From: an uncultured Anaerolineaceae bacterium
GTDB lineage: Bacteria > Chloroflexota > Anaerolineae > Anaerolineales > Anaerolineaceae
Length of the DNA stretch: 64,000 nucleotides
Assembly (NCBI GenBank): GCA_927443345.1
Contig: CAKMKJ010000048.1
Span: forward strand, 1-64,000
Reading direction: 5' to 3'
Part shown: positions 52,610 through 61,464 of the stretch, one piece after another
How positions within the stretch are numbered: position 1 is the first letter of the stretch
Layout of the letters: each line of letters begins with the position of its first letter
Made by a program: the position numbers and the translations under genes
Notes under the pieces: model-generated
The model's input: only the letters and a program-made list of their open reading frames with translations
The model's database searches: none
What the model was told of the DNA's origin: nothing

Positions 52610-53422
52610 CTAAGCCTTTACTTTTTCTGTTGATGCAGTTGTAGATTTTTTCTTGCCATCTTCAGATTTTATTTCCTTAGGTGCAAGAAATGCATTTAAT
52701 TTTTCTCTGACAATACGTGGGTTTTCACCGGCTTGTAAGGCGAGAATTCCTTCAGTAAGTAGATAGCGATAATGAACTTCTTCTTGGCTTTTAGCTTTTA
52801 ACTTATTCCCGAGGGGGAGAAAAATTAGGTTAGCCCATAATAACCCCCATAGCGTTGCCAGAAATGCGCCAGCAATGGCTTCAGCAAGTTTTTTGGGATC
52901 ATCTAATAGTTTCAACGCATGCATTAAACCCATAACAGTACCAATAATTCCAAAAGTTGGTGAGAACCCTCCAGCGTTGATAAATAACGCTGCGCCTTTT
53001 TTATGTCTCTCTTCTAGGTTTTCGATATTTATTTCAAGAATTGATCTTACCTGCGCCGGATCAACGCCATCCACGACCAACATGATTCCTTTTTGTAAAA
53101 ACGGGTCTTTAATTTTTTTACTTTCTTCTTCTAGCGCTAGCAATCCTTCTCTTCTTGCTTTATCTGCCATCCGGGTTAAAAGTTCGATTGCTTCAGATGG
53201 GTCAGATTTGTGCTGGAAGAAGGTGGCTGTTAACAATTTTGGCAGCGTCTTAAAGACTTTTGTTCCAACCGAAATAGCTGTTGCTGACATCGAACCCGAG
53301 AAAATCAAGAAGATTGATTGTGGAACAGAAAACAGATCTCCAAAGTGTCCACCGTCTAATATCAAGACAACCACTACGGTACCAAAACCTATAACCAATC
53401 CTAAGAGAGTAGAAAGATCCAT
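52610..53422 (-). CDS. motA: Stator protein MotA
   Basis: 270 residues, four membrane segments. The conserved proline region reads FSPTFGIIGTVMGLMHAL, followed by LATLWGLLWANLIFLPLGNKL. Ion channel with MotB that drives rotation against FliG. The C-terminus carries a Lys/Ser-rich tail. It starts 9 bases after flbD. Confidence 0.96.
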   Translation of the reverse strand: MDLSTLLGLVIGFGTVVVVLILDGGHFGDLFSVPQSIFLIFSGSMSATAISVGTKVFKTLPKLLTATFFQHKSDPSEAIELLTRMADKARREGLLALEEESKKIKDPFLQKGIMLVVDGVDPAQVRSILEINIENLEERHKKGAALFINAGGFSPTFGIIGTVMGLMHALKLLDDPKKLAEAIAGAFLATLWGLLWANLIFLPLGNKLKAKSQEEVHYRYLLTEGILALQAGENPRIVREKLNAFLAPKEIKSEDGKKKSTTASTEKVKA

Positions 53423-53431
53423 TATTCCTCT

Positions 53432-53647
53432 TTATTTTTTATTTTCTAAACTATCCCGGAATTCAGCACCCCGAACTAGCTGTTGATATTTCATTATTCT
53501 TTCGAGGATTTGCTCAGCAGTATCTCGCACGATAATTTTGTAATCAGTGGTTAAAGTAATTACGGTATCAGGAGTGTGTTCAATTGACCTGATTAATTCT
53601 GCATTTACAAAGAATGTTGATCCATCAAACCTGGTAACAAGAATCAC
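53432..53647 (-). CDS. flbD: FlbD family protein
   Basis: 71 residues. GTG start at 53647; the neighbouring ATG is out of frame and stops at once. Family pattern ILVTRFDGSTFFVNAELI, then TDYKIIVRDTAEQILERIMKYQ. Small protein usually encoded before motA; function not established. First gene of the long minus-strand flagellar operon. Confidence 0.92.
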   Translation of the reverse strand: MILVTRFDGSTFFVNAELIRSIEHTPDTVITLTTDYKIIVRDTAEQILERIMKYQQLVRGAEFRDSLENKK

Positions 53648-53975
53648 ATTGTCCTACCTTTCTGATAGCAACGCCTGATAAAAGGGCTGCTAGTAGATAC
53701 TTTAGCATACCCATCCCCCAGATTCTGTAAATTGACCGTGAAAGGAGTGTTAAGAGCGTCTAAAAAAAATATTATCGGTCAAATAATTTAAATCATTAGC
53801 CCTTTAAGAGAAGATTTTAGTTTTTTGCTAAATTGATTATAATAATAATGGAAGAAGAAGCATTATTTGAAAATAATTAAATTTCCGTATAGCAATTAAT
53901 TAGACAGGCGCTTATAATGGATGTTATTATGATTACTGGTTCAACAGACAAAACAATCAAAGAGGGAGGGTATTG
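53648..53975. other. Divergent control region between flbD and the OmpR-type regulator
   Basis: 328 bases without a gene, AT-rich in the right half. It holds the flbD promoter candidate at 53704-53731 and a TATAAT at 53913-53918 with a weak TAGCAA 17 bases upstream, facing the regulator gene. A region of this kind could be shared by operator sites, but no clear palindrome stands out. Confidence 0.4.
53704..53731 (-). promoter_or_regulatory. Probable promoter of the minus-strand flagellar operon
   Basis: Reading the minus strand: TTTACA (53731-53726), 16-base spacer, TATGCT (53709-53704), about 57 bases before flbD. It resembles a housekeeping promoter, not the sigma-28 set. Confidence 0.45.
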
Positions 53976-54788
53976 ATGGAACAAGCAAATATCCTTGTAA
54001 TTGAAGATGACGATATTGTTTCGAGAACAATAGAACGATGTCTCCGGAGAGAAAATTACAAAGTTGCATTGGCGAGTTCTGGTGTTGAGGGTTTACAGTT
54101 GGCACATAAACGAATACCTGAACTAGTTATTCTGGATGTTATTATGCCAGGAATGGATGGATATACTGTTTGTAGAGAAATGCGAGCAGATCCGTTATTA
54201 GTAAATGTCCCAATTCTTTTTTTAACTGCAAAAACCAAAGACGAAGACAAAATCATGGGGTTTAATGCTGGAGCAGACGATTATCTTGGCAAACCTTTCA
54301 ATTTGGATGAATTAACTTTACGTGTAAAAGCCATAATTCGGCGAACCAAAGCAGTCCAAAAAGAATTTGATAACGAAACAGAAAGTAAAGGTTTTTCTAT
54401 TAGTAATATTTTTTCCAAAAATAAAAATTCTTCAAAAGAAACGAAATTGGATCAAAAACCATTGATTCCTTTATATTGCATTCAATTGCAAGGTTATGTG
54501 CTAGACACAAAAACTTATGAATTATCAATTCCTGGAAACACAAAAATTAGACTTACCCCCATCCAATATGATCTTCTCTATCATTTGATGAGCCATCCTG
54601 GAGAAATTTTTTCGCCCAACCGTTTATTGGATGAAGTATGGGATTATCCCTCAGATACAGGAAGTCCGGACTTGGTTCGAGTTCATATCAAAAACCTCAG
54701 AGAAAGGGTTGAACTTGATCCGCATATACCCAATTTTATAGAAACAGTGCCAGGCTACGGTTATACAATAAAGACAGAACGCACGTAA
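53976..54788 (+). CDS. OmpR-family response regulator
   Basis: 270 residues from ATG 53976, with GGGAGGG upstream (a TTG 3 bases earlier is less likely). Receiver domain (IEDDD, Asp54 in VILDVIMPGMDG, Lys in GKPFN), then an unusually long Lys/Ser-rich linker of about 45 residues, then a winged-helix DNA-binding domain (IQYDLLYHLMSHPGEIFSPNRLLDEVW). It pairs with the histidine kinase 30 bases downstream. Targets unknown. Confidence 0.92.
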   Translation: MEQANILVIEDDDIVSRTIERCLRRENYKVALASSGVEGLQLAHKRIPELVILDVIMPGMDGYTVCREMRADPLLVNVPILFLTAKTKDEDKIMGFNAGADDYLGKPFNLDELTLRVKAIIRRTKAVQKEFDNETESKGFSISNIFSKNKNSSKETKLDQKPLIPLYCIQLQGYVLDTKTYELSIPGNTKIRLTPIQYDLLYHLMSHPGEIFSPNRLLDEVWDYPSDTGSPDLVRVHIKNLRERVELDPHIPNFIETVPGYGYTIKTERT

Positions 54789-54818
54789 TATATTCTTAGT
54801 CTCTTATTGTATCTATAT

Positions 54819-56888
54819 ATGTCATCTGAACTCAATAAGCTAGATCTCGTTTCAAAATTAGATATTGCCATTTGTGAAGCTGATTCGCTTCGTGGTGTAA
54901 TTAAAATAGGGCTTCCAGGTTTGCTTGAAGTATTGAATCGTGAAAATGGGGGCATTTTCATTCCAAAAACTTATAAAAAAAGAGAACCAATTTGGTTGAC
55001 TTTATCTCCTTTAGACGCATGGGTGGATGGTAATAGAAATATTTCGGCTCAATTATTATATGAAATAACCAATTTTATTGAAGGAAAATCCAGAGAAGAA
55101 AAAAGTTATCGACGTGAATTATTTCAATTATTTCCTCTTTATTGGAAACAAGAAATCCAGGCAATAATTGTCCTAGATTCACAAGATATTCCCAAAAAAG
55201 ACTTACTCCTTTTAAACTTGGTGAGAAACAGTATTGCGAGAGAATTATTCATTCATCAAACAAAAGTTACGACCATAAGCAGTGAACAATATCTTACGAC
55301 ATTAAGGATTATTTCTGCCACACAAAGCTCAGAATTGAACCTGAACGATGTTCAATTATGGATATTAAAGGGAATAAAAGATACTTTTAAAGGTGAAATG
55401 GCTGGTTTGGTTCTGCTAGATCCAGAAAATCCATCCATTGCTCAAAAAAAGATGGTTGGAACAGGTTCAGAATGGCTAATAAACGATACAATCCGGTTTG
55501 AAAAAGGCATATTAAAAAATTGTGTAGAAAAGAGCCTTTTTTATCAAGTTGTTGATGTATTAAATGACCAGATGTTTGATTATGAAACGGATTCATGTCG
55601 AGATATTACAAAAAGATCGATGATTTGTTCTCCAATTATTATTAATTCTGTTACTGTTGGCGTAATCACAATTTATAACTCGCCACATACACCACTAGAT
55701 GCTTTTGATCAGGGTTTATTGGTTTCATTGGCAACTTCATTGGCGAACAGCATCTATAACAATCAATTGATTCAACAACTAAAAATAGCAAATGCTGACC
55801 TCGAAGCTAGTGGCTGGGAATTGTTAAATTCTCGCAATACATTAAGGGCGCTTTTTGATAGCATTCCGGCCTCTTTCTACATCATTGACCGAAATTATGC
55901 ATTAGTCGCTATAAATCGAAGCCGAGCAACCCGTGCTGGAATTGCTCCAAATCTGCTTGTAGGTAAGCGATGTTATGAAGCTTTGCATCATCAAAGTTCA
56001 CCTTGTCCGGGGTGTAAAGTTGCCGAGACTTTGTATAACGGTGGTTTGACCAACCGCAATCAAAGGTTTTGGGGAGATAACGATACCTCTACAGAATGGG
56101 AAATCAGTACATATCCAATTTTAGATAATAATGAATTAGCTATTCAGGCCATTTTGTTTGAACAAGATGTTACAGAAAAACGGCATCTTGAAACAGAATT
56201 AATTCAAAGCGAAAAACTGGCGGCAGTAGGGCAATTAGCCGCTGGTGTTGCACATGAAATTAATAATCCTCTTGCTGCTGTGATCGCAAACGCACAAATC
56301 CTCATGCGTGATTTGCCGAAAGACGAAGATGATTGGATAGAATCTGTAAAGTTAATAGAGACAGCAGGGCAGAGGGCTGGAAATGTAGTTAAGAATTTGC
56401 TTGGATTGGCGAGGAAAGAGTTATACGAGTTCTTGCCAATAAACCTCAATGAATCCATTCAAAATGCATTGAATCTGCTATCTCATGAATTGTTAGTCCA
56501 TCCAGTTACTATTAATTTTGATGCCGGAGAAGGTTTTCCGATGTTGGTTGCTAGTAAAGAAAACATGCAAAGTGTGTGGATAAACATAATAATGAATGCA
56601 ATTGAGGCTATTGGAGAGAATGAAGGAAATATTATTGTTAGTACTCGATATAGAGATGGAGAATTCAATATCACCATACGCGATAATGGACCCGGTATAC
56701 CAGAAAATCAAGTTGGCAAAATATTCGAACCATTTTTTACTACAAAAAGCCCATTAAAAGGAACAGGATTAGGTTTATCAGTGGTTCATAGAATTATAAA
56801 ATCACATGGTGGGCGGATTTTGGTTGAAAGTGAATTGGGTAGGGGTACCCAATTCACTATTTTACTTCCTGAAAATAAACAATATTAA
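54819..56888 (+). CDS. Sensor histidine kinase with GAF-like and PAS domains
   Basis: 689 residues from ATG 54819 (no ribosome binding site seen; a TTG at 54807 is in frame). No membrane segment, so cytoplasmic. GAF-like regions at about 10-150 and 165-320, a PAS domain at about 345-455 containing a CPGC motif, then the kinase core with His479 in AAGVAHEINNPLAAV, and N, G1 and G2 boxes (IIMNAIEAI, IRDNGPGIP, GTGLGLSVVHRII). It likely phosphorylates the regulator just upstream. The signal is not evident; CPGC could bind metal or sense redox. Confidence 0.9.
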   Translation: MSSELNKLDLVSKLDIAICEADSLRGVIKIGLPGLLEVLNRENGGIFIPKTYKKREPIWLTLSPLDAWVDGNRNISAQLLYEITNFIEGKSREEKSYRRELFQLFPLYWKQEIQAIIVLDSQDIPKKDLLLLNLVRNSIARELFIHQTKVTTISSEQYLTTLRIISATQSSELNLNDVQLWILKGIKDTFKGEMAGLVLLDPENPSIAQKKMVGTGSEWLINDTIRFEKGILKNCVEKSLFYQVVDVLNDQMFDYETDSCRDITKRSMICSPIIINSVTVGVITIYNSPHTPLDAFDQGLLVSLATSLANSIYNNQLIQQLKIANADLEASGWELLNSRNTLRALFDSIPASFYIIDRNYALVAINRSRATRAGIAPNLLVGKRCYEALHHQSSPCPGCKVAETLYNGGLTNRNQRFWGDNDTSTEWEISTYPILDNNELAIQAILFEQDVTEKRHLETELIQSEKLAAVGQLAAGVAHEINNPLAAVIANAQILMRDLPKDEDDWIESVKLIETAGQRAGNVVKNLLGLARKELYEFLPINLNESIQNALNLLSHELLVHPVTINFDAGEGFPMLVASKENMQSVWINIIMNAIEAIGENEGNIIVSTRYRDGEFNITIRDNGPGIPENQVGKIFEPFFTTKSPLKGTGLGLSVVHRIIKSHGGRILVESELGRGTQFTILLPENKQY

Positions 56889-56890
56889 AA

Positions 56891-57700
56891 TTAAACCGAA
56901 CGGGCTAAACGGAAACCTAAAGCAGGCGAAACATAATCTGCTAATACATTCTCTCTAGCAGCACAACGCGCTAATTTGTGCGAATAATACCATGCGCCAC
57001 CTCTGACTACACATTTATTTGTAATAGCATCCTTTTCTTGAGAAGCTTGAAAAGGATAAGGAACCAAATAAGAACTCGTCCATTCCCAGACATTTCCGAC
57101 CATATCTGCTATACCGTAGACCGAATCGCCGCTTGGAGAGTAAGAACCATTTGTCGTAGTTGCGCGTTTAGCACTTTCCAATGTGTTACATCGCCATGGA
57201 TCAAAGAAATCACCCCATGGGTAAATTCTGGCTTCTGTACCTCGGGCAGCTTTTTCCCACTCGGCTTCATTTGGCAATCGGTATTGGGTTTTTAGGTTTT
57301 TTGATATCCAGTCACAATACGCAATTGCATCCGATTTAGAAACACCTGCGACTGGATAGTTCGCTTCTCCATCTGCATAATGAAATCCAATCCAATTTTT
57401 TGGAACTCGATGACCGGTATTGTAAATAAAAGAATAATATTCAATATTTGATACAGGATATTGACCAATTTCATATAGTGGGAGGTCAATTTTGTGTTGA
57501 GGTTGCTCCACTTGAAACATATTCTCTTCAACCCATTCCTCGGCCCATTTTTCAGTTTCCAACAATACTGCGATTTGTTGAGAACTGGTTCCCATTAAAA
57601 ATTCACCAGCAGGAATTTGAACCATTTGAGGTGGTTTCATAGATTCATTGATCTGATCTCTTCGATTTTGATCTTCTTTTTGGGCTTTTTCGTTTGACAT
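56891..57700 (-). CDS. Formylglycine-generating-enzyme family (SUMF1-like) protein
   Basis: 269 residues, no signal peptide. Family core: MVQIPAGEFLMGTS, YRLPNEAEWEKAARG, YPWGD, MVGNVWEWTSSYL, VVRGGAWYYS and GFRLARS. A Cys is present in RCAAREN, but no sulfatase gene is nearby, so the substrate is unlikely to be a sulfatase. Members are often used as lectin-like or modifying domains. It follows two glycosyltransferase genes with an 8-base gap, probably in one operon. Confidence 0.85.
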   Translation of the reverse strand: MSNEKAQKEDQNRRDQINESMKPPQMVQIPAGEFLMGTSSQQIAVLLETEKWAEEWVEENMFQVEQPQHKIDLPLYEIGQYPVSNIEYYSFIYNTGHRVPKNWIGFHYADGEANYPVAGVSKSDAIAYCDWISKNLKTQYRLPNEAEWEKAARGTEARIYPWGDFFDPWRCNTLESAKRATTTNGSYSPSGDSVYGIADMVGNVWEWTSSYLVPYPFQASQEKDAITNKCVVRGGAWYYSHKLARCAARENVLADYVSPALGFRLARSV

Positions 57701-57708
57701 ATTATCCT

Positions 57709-58764
57709 TTATGACGGTGTTTTAAGAATTTCAGTAAATGCAGTCAAAATTTCATTTATATGATCATCATTGTTCTGACTAATGGAAAATAAATAACCTT
57801 CGTCAGATTTGATTTGATGAACCATAGATTTTTGAATTACATTATCTAAGACTTCATACCAATTCATATGATTATGAATAATTAAACCATATTTTGATAA
57901 ATTCTGGTAACCACGTTCATCATTTAGTATCCATGGAATATGAAGCCCCATGAATTCTAGTATGTTTCTATAAAAAGCGCCTCTTAAAATCTGAGTATCC
58001 CAAAAAAAACCTAAATCTACTATAGGCAAGAAATCAGGCCAATTTCTTGTAATTCCAGAAGGTAAATCTGCCGGTTTAATTTCATTCAATAAATTAACTT
58101 TACAATTTGGAGAGCTCAAATTTATCCATTTGGTTTTTGGATAATTATCATTAATTCTGGCCATAACGGATTCGAGAAAATCATCCGGCTTTTTGGAATT
58201 CATAGAGATGGCAATAATAAATGATTCGTCTAAGATTCTTACTTTATCTCTTATGGACTCGTAATCAATAAATTCCGGTATTACCCTTACAGGGGCTGTT
58301 ACAGACCACAATTCTTGTTGTACTAATGAAGAAACTAAGATGCAATCTGCTAAATGCAGACCCCACCTGAATTTTTCTGATTGCTCGAGTCCACTCCCTG
58401 CATTTGATTGAAAATCTGAATAAATTTGCGAAATAGAAAATAGACCTTCTGATTTAGGATACAAATATTGACATTGAGTCTCAGAAAGAAGGGGGATATC
58501 AACTATTACTTTCTTTCCACGAGATTTCCAGTGGTTTGTTGTGTTTAACAAATCGGTTTCTGGTGACCCCTCAATAACGATTATATTGGAATTGATACAA
58601 ACCAGGTTAGCTTCTTTTGTTCTGTTGGTAAAATCTACAGAATTTATGAGTTCAACAGAATGTAAGCCCATTTTACGCAATGTATTAAATAGTAAAATGC
58701 CTCGCCACGCATAATTATTGTGTTTAGAAAATGTGGATTTGTTATAGACAAAAACTATATGCAC
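57709..58764 (-). CDS. Glycosyltransferase-like protein (GT-B type, divergent)
   Basis: 351 residues. The general architecture suggests GT-B: an N-terminal Rossmann-like half starting MHIVFVYNKSTFSKHNNYAWRG, an inter-domain VRVIPEFIDYESI typical of family 4 transferases, and a C-terminal half with FLPIVDLGFFWDTQILRGAFYRNILEFMGLHIPWI. The usual EGFG-type sugar nucleotide motif is not clear. Lies between the FGE-like gene and a TPR-glycosyltransferase. Confidence 0.6.
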   Translation of the reverse strand: MHIVFVYNKSTFSKHNNYAWRGILLFNTLRKMGLHSVELINSVDFTNRTKEANLVCINSNIIVIEGSPETDLLNTTNHWKSRGKKVIVDIPLLSETQCQYLYPKSEGLFSISQIYSDFQSNAGSGLEQSEKFRWGLHLADCILVSSLVQQELWSVTAPVRVIPEFIDYESIRDKVRILDESFIIAISMNSKKPDDFLESVMARINDNYPKTKWINLSSPNCKVNLLNEIKPADLPSGITRNWPDFLPIVDLGFFWDTQILRGAFYRNILEFMGLHIPWILNDERGYQNLSKYGLIIHNHMNWYEVLDNVIQKSMVHQIKSDEGYLFSISQNNDDHINEILTAFTEILKTPS

Positions 58765-58784
58765 TTTAATTTTCCATGGGTATT

Positions 58785-60455
58785 TTATTGTTTAGAATTT
58801 GCCACAACTTTATTAATAAGTGAAAACCATTGTTCACCAATAATTACATCTTCCCTTAACAATGCTTGTTTTTTACCAGCATGGCCAAGGGTTTTTCGCA
58901 ATTCTTGATCTTGAATAAACTGACGCAGGTAACTATGCCATTCATCAGGATTTTCTGCTGTCACACCGCCTGCTTGCCATCGTATATAGTCTGGCATTGG
59001 TGATGCAATCCAGGGAATTCCTTTTACGCTTGCCTGAACCAACAAACGATCTGTTGATACAAGATGGTAAGGTGTAGAATTTAGTGGAACCAATAAAACA
59101 TCAATTTGATTTAAAATGTATGGCATTTCTTCAGCAGGTACGCGGGGGAGAAAAACGCGACGATTTTCTGAAATATTTTCAAACAATTTATAAGTTACTG
59201 GATCACCGCAAACGACTAATCGAGTTTGTGGATATTCTCGCAAAATTCGAATAATAATTCGACGATATTTTTGAACATCTTCAAAATTTCCTTGAATTCC
59301 TACAAGGCCTATATTTACACTGGTGCGCAAAGCATTATACTTCTGCCACTGTTCATTTTTCTTTGACCATCCAAATGGAACAACTTCAACGTTGTATCCA
59401 GTTTCTTTGATATGGGCAGCCATTGATTCACCGGGTACGGTGATTAAGTTGGCAAATAGCATTGCTGCGGTATAAGATCTTGATTTTTCAAGAGAGCCTA
59501 ATCCTGCATTAGTATAATCTGGGTGGTTGATAGGCATATATTCAAAATCATCGTCTAAATCAAGAACCAATGGAATGCGTTGGGCAGAATAACTCGCCAT
59601 TTTCTCCATCATAGCGGGGTTTACATGTGCATTGAAAGAAACGACTAGATCAATATCTGATTTATTAAAATCTGGTTCAAAGTCAGCAAAAATGACATTC
59701 GTTCCGTTTTTTTCTAGGACGTTTTGAAAAGTAAGTATTCTTTCTGATTTGTTTTCTGAATCGGGAACAAGGAAAACAACATTAATAAGAACAGCTTTAG
59801 TTTCAATGTGAATGTCATTTGTTATTCTATTATTTTGGTCGATAGCCAAATTGGGTTCAACTTTTAGTGACTCAATATTCTCTTTCAAAGCTTGGAGCAT
59901 ATTGACAAGGTCAAAACGACGATCATTTTTTGCCTGGCGAATATTTAACTCAATTAAGGCAGGTAATAAAGTATCTATTTGTTCGAGATTTTTCGCTACT
60001 ATTTCAGCAGGATTGTGTGCGTGAACAATGCTATCTAACAAGGTAGCTGCAGAAAGAATTTCTGCTTCTGTAACCGGAGTTGGCCGACCAGTAATATCTT
60101 GAAGCATTTTAGAAACAGAAACTGAATCAGTTGGTATTTCTTCGGACGCATGAGTAGTAAGTTCGAATGCAGAAAGTTTTACACGTCTTTGGATAACCTC
60201 ATTATTGGGTTCCAAGGATAATGCTTTTTGATATAACTTTTCTGCTGATGGATAATCTTCATTTGCGATATAAAGATCACCCAAAAGGAGATATGATTCA
60301 ACGTCTTCAGGGTAATCAGATAAGATTTTTTTATAGACATTAACAGCTTCTTTGAAATTGTTATTTTCAAGGTGTGAGATGCCAGTAGTTTTACGTTGTT
60401 TTAAATCATTCATGTCATAGTCCATTATTTGCGGGTCTTCAATGACAATTTCCAT
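58785..60455 (-). CDS. TPR domain glycosyltransferase (family 4-like)
   Basis: 556 residues. N-terminal TPR pair at about 20-90 (NNFKEAVNVYKKILSDYPEDVESYLLLGDLYI), a helical linker, then a GT-B domain from about 215 with DLDDDFEYMP, VGIQGNFEDVQKYRRIIIRIL and a C-terminal region with LVSTDRLLVQASVKGIPWIASPMPDY. AAAGG precedes the start. First gene of the three-gene minus-strand operon; no signal peptide. Substrate unknown; flagellin or another surface protein is possible given the setting. Confidence 0.72.
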   Translation of the reverse strand: MEIVIEDPQIMDYDMNDLKQRKTTGISHLENNNFKEAVNVYKKILSDYPEDVESYLLLGDLYIANEDYPSAEKLYQKALSLEPNNEVIQRRVKLSAFELTTHASEEIPTDSVSVSKMLQDITGRPTPVTEAEILSAATLLDSIVHAHNPAEIVAKNLEQIDTLLPALIELNIRQAKNDRRFDLVNMLQALKENIESLKVEPNLAIDQNNRITNDIHIETKAVLINVVFLVPDSENKSERILTFQNVLEKNGTNVIFADFEPDFNKSDIDLVVSFNAHVNPAMMEKMASYSAQRIPLVLDLDDDFEYMPINHPDYTNAGLGSLEKSRSYTAAMLFANLITVPGESMAAHIKETGYNVEVVPFGWSKKNEQWQKYNALRTSVNIGLVGIQGNFEDVQKYRRIIIRILREYPQTRLVVCGDPVTYKLFENISENRRVFLPRVPAEEMPYILNQIDVLLVPLNSTPYHLVSTDRLLVQASVKGIPWIASPMPDYIRWQAGGVTAENPDEWHSYLRQFIQDQELRKTLGHAGKKQALLREDVIIGEQWFSLINKVVANSKQ

Positions 60456-60721
60456 TTTTACCTTTTATAAAAAATTAACACATGAACCTATACAAATTTG
60501 TGCATGATCCATTTATACATTTACTTTCAGAGATAAATTTATCAGATTCATAAGGATAGTGTAATAAAACTTCTCTGAAGCCTGCGTAAATACAAGATAA
60601 ACATGCATAAGTTACAAAATTCAATATATTAATAAATTCTATTGCAATGATGAGAATATTATTGATTCTTGGGTAGTTTTTTACATTGACTTTACTGAAC
60701 CTTCACTCTTCAAAGAATAAA
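60456..60721. other. Divergent AT-rich region, no gene seen
   Basis: 266 bases between the TPR-glycosyltransferase and the M23 peptidase. Very AT-rich with no clear promoter pair on either strand and no sigma-28 match. A TTG at 60686 is in frame with the peptidase but lies inside TTGACT and has no ribosome binding site. Confidence 0.3.
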
Positions 60722-61342
60722 ATGGAAATCATGACGAATATGATTGAATTGACCAAACGACAACAAAATATGATTCCAGAGATACCTTTTGTCTCAAAAC
60801 AAAATTATTTGTTGGCTGATTCCAGTTTTAACAATTTGTTTTCAACATTTATTGATGAGATTAATTCACCAACCAGTTTGGATGTAGAAAATGTGACATC
60901 AACCAACTTAATAAATCCAATAATGATGTTAATGTTCCAAAAGCTATTTGGTATTGAAAACCCCATACAATTAAATATTGATAATTCTCCGCAGGGGTCG
61001 CCAGTTAATGGTGTTTTGACGCAAACCAGTCGAGAAGGACATATTGCACTCGATTTTGGTGTTCCCGTTGGAACAAGTATAAAGTCAACAATGGATGGTA
61101 AGGTTACTTTCGCTGGTTGGAATACTGAAGGATATGGCAATTTGGTTATTGTTGAAAATGGAGAATATCAAACCTATTATGCACACCTGTCAGCAATTCC
61201 AGTAACTGTTGGTCAAAATGTCTCTTCAAGTGAAATTATCGGAATTTCAGGCAATACAGGAAATTCTACTGGTCCACATCTACATTATGAAGTAAGAAAA
61301 AATGGAGTTGCAATAGATCCAAGGGCTACATTAAGTCAGTAA
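60722..61342 (+). CDS. M23 family peptidoglycan endopeptidase
   Basis: 206 residues from ATG 60722; starts at 60731 or 60686 are also in frame. A polar N-terminal part of about 90 residues leads into a LytM/M23 domain with the metal ligands in GHIALDFG (HxxxD) and GPHLHYE (HxH), plus YAHLSAI. It cleaves peptide crosslinks. There is no signal peptide or membrane anchor, so either it leaves the cell by a flagellar-type route or the start is misjudged. Placed between glycosyltransferases and cheA. Confidence 0.82.
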   Translation: MEIMTNMIELTKRQQNMIPEIPFVSKQNYLLADSSFNNLFSTFIDEINSPTSLDVENVTSTNLINPIMMLMFQKLFGIENPIQLNIDNSPQGSPVNGVLTQTSREGHIALDFGVPVGTSIKSTMDGKVTFAGWNTEGYGNLVIVENGEYQTYYAHLSAIPVTVGQNVSSSEIIGISGNTGNSTGPHLHYEVRKNGVAIDPRATLSQ

Positions 61343-61464
61343 TTAATAGATTTATGCAACCTTTCCGATCTTTTTATATCTGATTTACGCAATTGATTGA
61401 TTCAAAATGCTAACCTTATTAGGTATAAATCGTTTTATATTTTGGTAGGCGGAAAGAATATTAT

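Noticed and set aside
34489-53647. Non-flagellar type III secretion system
   Set aside because: Flagellin, hook, rod, stator and FliA/FlgM genes are all present; no needle, secretin or translocon genes.
56891-57700. FGE-like gene as a true sulfatase activator
   Set aside because: No sulfatase gene in the window, and the catalytic Cys pair is not clearly in place.
61394-61440. Sigma-28 promoter before cheA (TCAA-N15-AGGTATAA)
   Set aside because: Spacing fits but the -10 box lacks the CCG core; too weak to call.
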